Source: an uncultured Collinsella sp.
GTDB taxonomy: Bacteria > Actinomycetota > Coriobacteriia > Coriobacteriales > Coriobacteriaceae
Direction: 5' to 3'
Assembly: GCA_958451615.1 (NCBI GenBank)
Contig: CAUDQR010000031.1
Span: 1 to 18,752, forward strand
Length of the DNA: 18,752 nt
Positions 12,673 to 18,752 of this stretch are shown in pieces. The notes below the pieces were generated by a model. It worked only from the letters and a program-made list of their open reading frames with translations, was not told where the DNA came from and made no database searches. Position numbers and translations under genes: made by a program. How positions within the stretch are numbered: position 1 is the first letter of the stretch; each line of letters starts with the position of its first letter.

Positions 12673-15038
12673 GGATTCTCAAGCTCTTTAAAAAGCATGT
12701 CCTGGCACTGTTCACAGCTATCGTACTTATCGTAATCAGCTGCAACGCCGATCTGGCACTGCCTACGTATATGAGTGACATCGTCGATGTGGGCGTGCAG
12801 CAAGGCGGCATCGCCTCGCCCGTACCCGACACCATTCGCGCCGAATCGCTCGATGACCTCAAGCTCTTTATGAGCGCCAAGGATGCCAAAGCGGTAGAGG
12901 CCGTGTTTAGCAAGGCAGACAACAACGGCATTCGGACGTACAAGGGCACCGAGGAAGAGCGCACCGATGGCGGCAAGATTGCTGACATTATGAGCCTGCC
13001 CGAGACCGTCGTCCTTTCGCTCAACCAGGGCATCGACGCTGGCTCCATGGGCGACATGACCGGCGCATCCACCGAGGCAAGCAATGGCGGCGGCGCCCAG
13101 GCCATGCCCACCCCCGAGCAGATGGCGGCAATGACGCCCGAGCAGCTCGCCGAGATGCAGCAGAAGGCCACAGCGGCGCAAAACATGCAAAAGCAGATTG
13201 ATGCCGACGGCGGCAAGATCACCATGAAGAGTCTGCGCCTAGGTGTCGAGGGCGGTCTGGTAGACCAAAGCAAGCTCGTCGAGGGCGCCAATGAAATGGC
13301 GGACAAAATGGGCTCTATGTCGGGCTCCATCGTGACCCAACGCGCCGTGAGCTATGTGCAGGACGAGTACAAGGCACAGGGTATCGACCCCGCCGACGTG
13401 CAGAACGCCTACCTGGGCCGCATGGCGACCACGATGTTTGGTCTGTGTCTGGTGTCGCTGGTCGCCACCATCCTGACCGGTGCCGTGGCTTCGCGCACCG
13501 CCTGCTCCATCGCCCGCGACCTGCGCCGCGAGACCTTCAACAAGGTTATGCACTTCTCGCCGGCCGAGGTGGGCAAGTTTAGCCAGGCCTCGCTCATCAC
13601 CCGCTGCACCAACGACATTCAGCAGATTCAGATGGCCGCAACCCTGTTTGTCCGCATGTGCCTCATGGCGCCCGTCATGGGCATCGTCGCCGTCATGCGC
13701 GTCCTGGCCAACCACACCGGCCTGGAGTGGACCATCGCCGTGGCCATCATCGCGGTCTCGACCGTCGTCGGCGTGCTTATGGGCCTCACCATGCCCAAGT
13801 TCAAAAAGATGCAGAGCTTTGTGGACCGCGTGAACCTTACCGCCCGCGAGCTGCTCGACGGCCTTATGCCCATCCGCTCGTTTAACCGCGAGGAGCATGA
13901 GCTCGAGCGCTTTGACCAGGCGTCCCTCGACCTGATGACCACGCAGCTCTACACCAACCGAGCCATGAGCTTTATGATGCCGCTCATGATGCTCGTCATG
14001 AACTGCATCACCGTGCTTATCGTCTGGTTTGGTGCGCAGGGCGTGTCCGACGGCGTGATGCAGGTCGGCAACATGATGGCGTTTATCTCCTACACCATGC
14101 AGATCGTCATGGCGTTTATGATCCTCACCATGGTTTCGGTCATCCTGCCCCGCGCCGAGGTCGCAGCAGAGCGCGTGGAAGAGGTCATCACCTGCCCCAC
14201 GAGCATCAACGACCCTGCCTCGCCCAAACTGCCCGCAGCCAGCGCGCCGCGCGGTGAGCTCGCCTTCCACGACGTGAGCTTCCAGTATCCCGATGCCCGC
14301 GCCGATGTCATCAGCGGTGTGAACTTCACCACGCACGCCGGCCAGATGCTCGGCATCATCGGCTCCACGGGTTCGGGCAAGTCCACGCTTGTGCAGCTCA
14401 TCCCGCGCCTGTACGACGTCACCGGCGGCAGCATTTCGCTCGACGGCATCGACGTGCGCGATATGACCCTTTCCGAGCTTCGCCGCCGCATTGGTTACAT
14501 CCCGCAGCAGGGGCGTCTGTTCTCGGGCACTGTCGAGAGCAACCTCAAATTTGCCGGCGACATGGTGAGCGATGATGACATGCGCCAGGCGGCACGCATC
14601 GCACAGGCCGAGGACTTTATCGCCGAGCGCGAGGGCGGCTACGACTCCCCCATCAGCCAGGGCGGCTCCAATGTCTCGGGCGGTCAGCGCCAGCGCCTGG
14701 CCATCGCCCGCGCGTTGGCCAAAAAGCCCGAGGTCGTGGTGTTCGATGACTCGTTTAGCGCCCTCGACTACAAGACCGACGCGCGCCTGCGCGAGGAGCT
14801 TGCCAAAAACGTTACCGACGCCGCGCTCGTGGTCGTGGCCCAGCGCATCGCGACCATCATGCACGCCGATCAGATCATCGTGCTCGACGACGGCCACGTA
14901 GTGGGCACCGGCACGCACGAGGAACTGCTGCACAACTGCCCGGCATACCTGGAGATCGCACAGTCGCAGCTTTCCGCCGAGGAGTTGGGGCTTACCCAAG
15001 AAGAGATTGAAGCCGTCATGGAAGGAGGCGAGCGCTAA
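12669..15038 (+). CDS. ABC exporter subunit with degenerate ATPase site and large loop
   Basis: The 789-aa protein fuses membrane and ATPase domains and pairs with the next gene. A helix (9-33) is followed by an unusual ~210-residue insert (about 41-250, with a Met/Gln/Ala-rich part at 145-175), expected outside the cell, and then the remaining helices from 252. The ATPase domain has Walker A GSTGSGKS (565-572), Q-loop IPQQ (611-614), signature VSGGQ (669-673) and Walker B VVVFDD, with Asp694 in place of the catalytic Glu and Gln725 in place of the H-loop His. This is the non-catalytic half of a TM287/288-like heterodimer. It starts at GTG 12669, overlapping the MarR stop; AAAGGAGAG lies upstream. 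The substrate is unknown, probably drugs or lipophilic compounds given MarR control. Confidence 0.93.
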   Translation: MRILKLFKKHVLALFTAIVLIVISCNADLALPTYMSDIVDVGVQQGGIASPVPDTIRAESLDDLKLFMSAKDAKAVEAVFSKADNNGIRTYKGTEEERTDGGKIADIMSLPETVVLSLNQGIDAGSMGDMTGASTEASNGGGAQAMPTPEQMAAMTPEQLAEMQQKATAAQNMQKQIDADGGKITMKSLRLGVEGGLVDQSKLVEGANEMADKMGSMSGSIVTQRAVSYVQDEYKAQGIDPADVQNAYLGRMATTMFGLCLVSLVATILTGAVASRTACSIARDLRRETFNKVMHFSPAEVGKFSQASLITRCTNDIQQIQMAATLFVRMCLMAPVMGIVAVMRVLANHTGLEWTIAVAIIAVSTVVGVLMGLTMPKFKKMQSFVDRVNLTARELLDGLMPIRSFNREEHELERFDQASLDLMTTQLYTNRAMSFMMPLMMLVMNCITVLIVWFGAQGVSDGVMQVGNMMAFISYTMQIVMAFMILTMVSVILPRAEVAAERVEEVITCPTSINDPASPKLPAASAPRGELAFHDVSFQYPDARADVISGVNFTTHAGQMLGIIGSTGSGKSTLVQLIPRLYDVTGGSISLDGIDVRDMTLSELRRRIGYIPQQGRLFSGTVESNLKFAGDMVSDDDMRQAARIAQAEDFIAEREGGYDSPISQGGSNVSGGQRQRLAIARALAKKPEVVVFDDSFSALDYKTDARLREELAKNVTDAALVVVAQRIATIMHADQIIVLDDGHVVGTGTHEELLHNCPAYLEIAQSQLSAEELGLTQEEIEAVMEGGER

Positions 15039-16894
15039 TGGCAGACGAGACCAAGACTCAGATTCCCAAGCCCACCCGCCGGCGCGGTCCCATGGGCCGC
15101 ATGGGTGGTATGGGCCGCGGCGAAAAGGCCAAGGACTTTAAGGGCACCATGAGGCAGTTGCTCGGCTATATCGGCCAGCACAAGATTGCCGTGTTTGCCG
15201 CCGTCGCCTTTGCCGTATGCTCGGTCATCTTTAACATTGTGGGGCCCAAGGTGCTCGGCCAGGTTACGACCAAGCTGTTCGAGGGCCTGGTTGCCAAGGT
15301 CAACGGTACCGGCGACGTTGACTTTGCCTGGATCGCCAAGACGCTCGGCTTTTTGCTCTGCCTGTATCTGGCGAGCTCTGCCTGCAGCCTGATCCAAGGC
15401 TGGCTCATGACCGGCGTCACACAAAAGATCTGCTATCGCATGCGCAAGGAGATTGCCGCCAAGATTGCCGTCGTGCCGATGAGCTACTTTAACGGACACA
15501 GCAAGGGCGACGTGCTCAGCCGCATCACCAACGATGTCGACACGCTGGGTCAGTCACTCAACCAGAGCGTGACACAACTCATCACATCGGTGACGCAGAT
15601 TATCGGCGTGCTCGTCATGATGCTGTCGATCAGCCTGCCGCTCACCGGCGTCACCGTGCTCACACTGCCGGCCGCCGCGATTATCCTGACCGTGATGATT
15701 CACTTCTCGCAGCCGTACTTCCGCGAGCAGCAGCAAGTCCTGGGCACCGTCAACGGCATTATCGAGGAGGACTTTGCCGGCCAGAACGTTATTCAGGTGT
15801 TCGACCGCGCCGAGGCCTCAATCGAGGAGTTCGACCGTCAAAACGACCGCCTCTTTATTAGCGGCTGGCGCTCGCAGTTCCTGTCGGGCCTGATGATGCC
15901 GCTTATGAGTCTGGTGGGCAACATGGGCTACGTGGGCGTCGTCGTGGTAGGCGCGCAGCTCGCGCTGACCGGCAATGCCACGCCCGGCGACATCCAGAGC
16001 TTTATCCAGTACGTTCGCAACTTTACGCAGCCAGTGCAGCAGCTGGGCAACGTGAGCAACACGATGCAGTCGATGGCCGCCGCTACCGAGCGCGTGTTTG
16101 AGTTCCTGGCCGCGCCCGAGGAGGAGCAGAAGGCCGACGCGCAGATTCCCGAGAAGCGCCCCGGCCACGTGGAGTTCGACCATGTCAAGTTTGGCTACAC
16201 GCCCGACAAGACCATCATCCACGACTTTAGCTGCGAGGCGCAGCCCGGCCAAACCATTGCCATCGTCGGCCCCACCGGCGCCGGCAAGACCACGCTCATT
16301 AAGCTGCTGCAGCGCTTTTACGACGTGGACGGCGGTTCGCTGCGCGTCGAAGGCGTCGACGTGCGCGACTGGGACCGCGCGGCGCTGCGCGGCGAGTTTG
16401 CCATGGTGCTGCAGGACACCTGGCTGTTTAACGGCACCATCCGCGAGAACATCCGCTACGGACGCCCCGATGCGACCGACGCCGAGGTCGAGGCCGCCGC
16501 ACGCGCCGCACGCTGCGACCACTTTATCCATACGCTCGCCGGCGGCTACGACTTTATGATCAATGAGGAGGGCACCAACCTCTCACAGGGCCAGCGCCAA
16601 CTCGTGACCATCGCCCGCGCCATTTTGGCCGACCGTCCGGCGCTGATTTTGGACGAGGCGACTTCCAACGTCGATACCCGTACCGAGGAGCTTATTCAGC
16701 GCGCCATGGATGCGCTGATGCAGGGCCGCACGAGCTTTGTCATCGCGCATCGCCTGTCCACGATCCGCAACGCCGACGTGATCTTGGTGATTCGCGACGG
16801 CGACATCGTCGAGAAGGGCACGCACGACGAGCTGCTCGCCCAAGGCGGCTTCTACGCCGACCTGTACAATTCGCAGTTCGACGAAGCGGCGTAA
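15038..16894 (+). CDS. ABC exporter subunit with canonical ATPase site
   Basis: The 618-aa partner has a basic Met/Gly/Arg-rich N-terminus (about 1-35), six predicted membrane helices to about 345, and an ATPase domain with Walker A GPTGAGKT (411-418), Q-loop Gln459, signature LSQGQ (515-519), Walker B LILDEA with catalytic Glu540, and H-loop His571. The intact Glu and His with an altered signature complement the degenerate subunit: one competent and one degenerate ATP site per dimer. Its ATG overlaps the previous stop as TAATG, so translation is coupled for one-to-one production, and GGAGG lies upstream. A strong terminator follows. The substrate cannot be read from sequence. Confidence 0.95.
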   Translation: MADETKTQIPKPTRRRGPMGRMGGMGRGEKAKDFKGTMRQLLGYIGQHKIAVFAAVAFAVCSVIFNIVGPKVLGQVTTKLFEGLVAKVNGTGDVDFAWIAKTLGFLLCLYLASSACSLIQGWLMTGVTQKICYRMRKEIAAKIAVVPMSYFNGHSKGDVLSRITNDVDTLGQSLNQSVTQLITSVTQIIGVLVMMLSISLPLTGVTVLTLPAAAIILTVMIHFSQPYFREQQQVLGTVNGIIEEDFAGQNVIQVFDRAEASIEEFDRQNDRLFISGWRSQFLSGLMMPLMSLVGNMGYVGVVVVGAQLALTGNATPGDIQSFIQYVRNFTQPVQQLGNVSNTMQSMAAATERVFEFLAAPEEEQKADAQIPEKRPGHVEFDHVKFGYTPDKTIIHDFSCEAQPGQTIAIVGPTGAGKTTLIKLLQRFYDVDGGSLRVEGVDVRDWDRAALRGEFAMVLQDTWLFNGTIRENIRYGRPDATDAEVEAAARAARCDHFIHTLAGGYDFMINEEGTNLSQGQRQLVTIARAILADRPALILDEATSNVDTRTEELIQRAMDALMQGRTSFVIAHRLSTIRNADVILVIRDGDIVEKGTHDELLAQGGFYADLYNSQFDEAA

Positions 16895-16899
16895 ATTCT

Positions 16900-16971
16900 G
16901 CCGCAGGGAACGAATAACGCCCGAGAACGGGGGCGCAGGACAGCCTGCGCCCCCGTTTTTTGTTCTGCGGC
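16900..16971 (+). terminator. Strong terminator of the exporter operon, with an outer stem
   Basis: A perfect 14-bp GC-rich stem (16926-16939 with 16944-16957, loop acag) runs into six T residues (16956-16961), an excellent intrinsic terminator. Outside it, gccgcag..aac (16900-16911) and gttctgcggc (16962-16971) form a further 10-pair stem with a two-base bulge. Confidence 0.92.
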
Positions 16972-17021
16972 CCTCGAACCGCCTCCCCTGGGACCTGATT
17001 GACGCCCTCCCTCAAGGCCCC

Positions 17022-17251
17022 GTGGACAAAAAATGGCAAATATGAGTACTGTCACCTTTTTAGTAACAGCCAAAACTGCCCCAAACGACCTCATTGCGGC
17101 CTAGATATGCCTTCAAATTGATCAAAATGCCCGGTAGCATGCTTCTGTGTGCCAACGTTAATGAACATATTTACTGTTGTGTCTATTATCTTGTAAGATC
17201 GATATGATACTACGCTAGCAACAGTACTCATATTTGCCATTTTTTGCCCAC
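17022..17251. repeat. MITE-like element with 31-bp terminal inverted repeats
   Basis: Bases 17022-17052 and 17221-17251 are inverted copies, 30 of 31 matching, of a sequence beginning gtggacaaaaaatggcaaat. The 168-bp interior is AT-rich and has no open frame with protein character. No clear target-site duplication is seen. Size and ends fit a small non-autonomous mobile element, but the right end lies at the likely transcription start of the DAHP synthase gene, so a regulatory structure is possible too. Confidence 0.6.
17203..17208 (+). promoter_or_regulatory. Candidate -10 box for the DAHP synthase gene
   Basis: TATGAT matches the -10 consensus at 5 of 6 bases, but the -35 region at standard spacing is weak. 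It would give a leader of about 250 nt and lies inside the inverted-repeat element, just before its right arm, so the element may supply the promoter. Confidence 0.35.
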
Positions 17252-17351
17252 AGGGTATGCCGCAGAAGATCCAACTTGCTCCAGCGTGCCGTACGTTGGC
17301 CCTCCCCTTCCGGCGAGCGCCGACATTTCCCCAGATAAAACCGACCAAAAT

Positions 17352-17376
17352 AAACCTGTCCCTTTTCGGCAGGTTT
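17352..17376 (+). promoter_or_regulatory. Hairpin in the leader of the DAHP synthase gene
   Basis: Arms aaacctg (17352-17358) and caggttt (17370-17376) pair perfectly around an 11-base loop, about 90 bases before the start codon. A smaller gcac/gtgc pairing follows near 17382-17395. It might be part of an attenuator, but there is no clear T-run, T-box motif or leader peptide rich in aromatic codons. Confidence 0.35.
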
Positions 17377-17464
17377 CACTTGCACTTTAGCGTGCGACAG
17401 CGGATAATGCCGAGCATTCGAGAATTCGCCAATTGTTGCCGTTAATTGATAAAGGAGGCCCCAT

Positions 17465-18496
17465 ATGGCCATGGAATTCAAGCGCAGGCTGCCGATCCCC
17501 ATGGAGATCCGCGAGGAAATGCCGCTTTCCGCCGAGCTTACCGCCAAAAAGCAGGCAGTCGACGCCGAGGTCGCCAAGGTCTTTACCGGCGAGGACGCAC
17601 GCAAGGTGCTCATCATCGGCCCGTGCTCTGCCGACCGCGAGGACTCGGTGCTTGAGTACATGAACCGACTGGCCAAGGTCGCCGAAGAGGTCAAGGACAA
17701 GCTCATCATCATTCCGCGTGTCTACACCAACAAGCCGCGCACCAAGGGCACCGGCTACAAGGGGCTGCTGCACAACCCCGACCCCGAGGCGCCCGATGAC
17801 CTGCTTGAAGGCGTTAAGGCCATCCGCCACATGCACCTGCGCGTCATCGAGGAGACTGGCTTCTTTACCGCCGACGAGATGCTCTACCCGTCCAACTACC
17901 AGTACCTCGTCGACCTGCTGAGCTACGTCGCCGTGGGCGCGCGCTCGGTCGAGAACCAGGAGCATCGTCTGGTGTCGAGCGGCATTTCGGTGCCTGTGGG
18001 CATGAAAAACCCCACCGCCGGTTCCACCACCGTTATGCTCAACTCCATCTACGCCGCCCAGGCACATCAGAGCTTTATCTTCCGCAACTGGGAGGTCGAG
18101 TGCGACGGCAACCCGCTCGCGCACGCCGTTATGCGTGGCTACATCGGTCTCGACGGTCGTACCTACCCCAATTACCACTACGAGCACCTGGAGCGCCTGG
18201 CCGAGCGCTACACCGAGCATGCCGGTTACGCCAACCCGGCGGCGGTCATCGACTGCAACCACGACAACTCGGGCAAGCGCCCGCTGGAGCAGTACCGCAT
18301 TTGCAAGGAGGTGCTCGACAGCTGCCGCCGCAACGAGTCCATCTCCAAGCTGGTCAAGGGCTTTATGATCGAGTCTTACCTTGAGGACGGCAACCAGCCG
18401 GTCGATGGCGGTGTCTTTGGTAAGTCGATCACCGACCCGTGCCTGGGCTGGGAAAAGACCGACTACCTCATCCACGAGATCGCAGAGCGGGTTTAG
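17465..18496 (+). CDS. 3-deoxy-7-phosphoheptulonate (DAHP) synthase, type I
   Basis: DAHP synthase joins phosphoenolpyruvate and erythrose 4-phosphate, the first step of the shikimate pathway to aromatic amino acids. The 343-aa product is of the AroF/AroG/AroH class: IGPCSAD at 51-57 with metal ligand Cys54, RVYTNKPRTKGTGYKG near 85-100, GARSVENQEHR near 158-168, GMKNPTAGS near 179-187, DCNHDNSGK with His266, MIES with Glu303, and TDPC with Asp324, matching the E. coli metal ligands. The feedback-inhibiting amino acid (Phe, Tyr or Trp) cannot be assigned, so the symbol indicates class only. The ATG at 17465 has AAAGGAGG seven bases upstream. It stands alone, with a long leader and its own terminator. 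Confidence 0.95.
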   Translation: MAMEFKRRLPIPMEIREEMPLSAELTAKKQAVDAEVAKVFTGEDARKVLIIGPCSADREDSVLEYMNRLAKVAEEVKDKLIIIPRVYTNKPRTKGTGYKGLLHNPDPEAPDDLLEGVKAIRHMHLRVIEETGFFTADEMLYPSNYQYLVDLLSYVAVGARSVENQEHRLVSSGISVPVGMKNPTAGSTTVMLNSIYAAQAHQSFIFRNWEVECDGNPLAHAVMRGYIGLDGRTYPNYHYEHLERLAERYTEHAGYANPAAVIDCNHDNSGKRPLEQYRICKEVLDSCRRNESISKLVKGFMIESYLEDGNQPVDGGVFGKSITDPCLGWEKTDYLIHEIAERV

Positions 18497-18500
18497 TTAC

Positions 18501-18599
18501 GCGGGCCGCATTTGGACAATCTGACGTTCAACTTCAAGGGCGCGACCAGAAGGTCAGCGCCCTTTCGTTTCACGTCACCTTGTCTCAAATGCGGCCCGC
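18501..18599 (+). terminator. Nested terminator after the DAHP synthase gene
   Basis: An inner stem (aagggcgc..gacc at 18536-18547 with ggtc..gcgccctt at 18552-18564, one-base bulge) is followed by ttcgttt, a fair intrinsic terminator. Around it lie gacaa/ttgtc (18515-18519, 18580-18584), tgacgt/acgtca (18522-18527, 18572-18577) and a perfect 14-bp outer stem, 18501-18514 with 18586-18599. It begins 4 bases after the stop codon. Confidence 0.75.
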
Positions 18600-18643
18600 T
18601 CGCTGTCCGTCCTCTACCTGCGGCGTTGTCTTGCTCCGGATGC

Positions 18644-18712
18644 GGCAGTTAGGGACGTTCCTTTTCTGCCGGCAGTCTGGGATGTTCCTTGGGGTAGTCA
18701 TTGGGTGTTCCT
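18644..18712. repeat. Short tandem repeats resembling REP-type DNA
   Basis: ggcagttagggacgttcctt (18644-18663) recurs as ggcagtctgggatgttcctt (18671-18690), 17 of 20 bases the same with a 27-bp period, and a shorter copy gggtgttcct follows at 18703-18712. No protein-coding frame is convincing between 18600 and the window end. Such repeats often border IS or RAYT transposase genes; none is visible before the window stops. Confidence 0.45.
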
Positions 18713-18752
18713 ATAGTTTTGTCAACCGTCGGGGCTACTCCCGGTAGGGCAC

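Noticed and set aside
13239..14999. 586-codon open frame on the minus strand
   Set aside because: Antisense shadow of the first ABC exporter gene; His/Asp/Gly-rich and without domains.
17209..17464. T-box or tryptophan-type leader peptide upstream of aroG
   Set aside because: No T-box consensus, no run of aromatic codons in a short frame, and the hairpin at 17352-17376 lacks a T-run.
17215..17712. 165-codon minus-strand frame upstream of aroG
   Set aside because: It crosses the inverted-repeat element and runs antisense into aroG, with no protein-like features.

Overview
The window looks like the chromosome of a strictly fermentative, high-G+C anaerobic actinobacterium of the Coriobacteriia, most like Collinsella or a close relative. 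The basis is GC-rich core genes, a pyruvate formate-lyase locus, many GTG/TTG starts with clear Shine-Dalgarno sites, and protein flavour. The genus is inference from memory, not a search result.

Layout. (1) 1-3200 is an accessory, more AT-rich stretch. It holds a small XRE regulator (172-435, minus) with a HipB-like dyad at its 5' end, a divergent membrane-anchored protein with CxxCG repeats (538-1551), and a two-gene toxin-antitoxin-like cassette (3131-1784, minus): a DUF3990/ADP-ribosyltransferase-like protein plus an HTH partner, behind a perfect 20-bp inverted repeat. (2) 3223-4592 is a housekeeping pair on the minus strand, MTA/SAH nucleosidase followed by the ribosome-assembly GTPase EngB. 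(3) 4671-4927 is the C-terminal stub of a serine hydrolase, cut at a small palindromic repeat. (4) 4943-9630, all minus, is the pyruvate formate-lyase region: pflB, a separate small glycyl-radical gene, a DegV fatty-acid-binding protein and pflA. (5) 10101-11972, minus, is an SDR dehydrogenase followed by a KdgT-type 2-keto-3-deoxygluconate permease. (6) 12223-16894, plus, is a MarR regulator and a heterodimeric ABC exporter as three overlapping genes, ending in a strong terminator. (7) 17465-18496 is a type I DAHP synthase, preceded by a ~230-bp element with 31-bp terminal inverted repeats and followed by a nested terminator and a short repeat cluster.

The most notable system is the split pyruvate formate-lyase. 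PflB (683 aa) carries the Cys-Cys active site but stops before the glycyl-radical domain. That domain (RVSGYAV) is a separate 83-aa gene 85 bp downstream with its own ribosome binding site, and two hairpins lie in the gap. Together they total 766 aa, close to the 760 aa of one-piece E. coli PflB. The likely working unit is PflB plus the small radical subunit, activated by PflA from the same locus. A replaceable radical subunit would resemble a permanent form of the GrcA/YfiD rescue known in enterobacteria.

Other structural signals are a 145-nt nested hairpin after the radical-subunit gene and similar stem-around-terminator designs at 16900-16971 and 18501-18599. There are also dyads in several promoter regions. 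No rRNA, tRNA, CRISPR array or complete transposase gene was seen.
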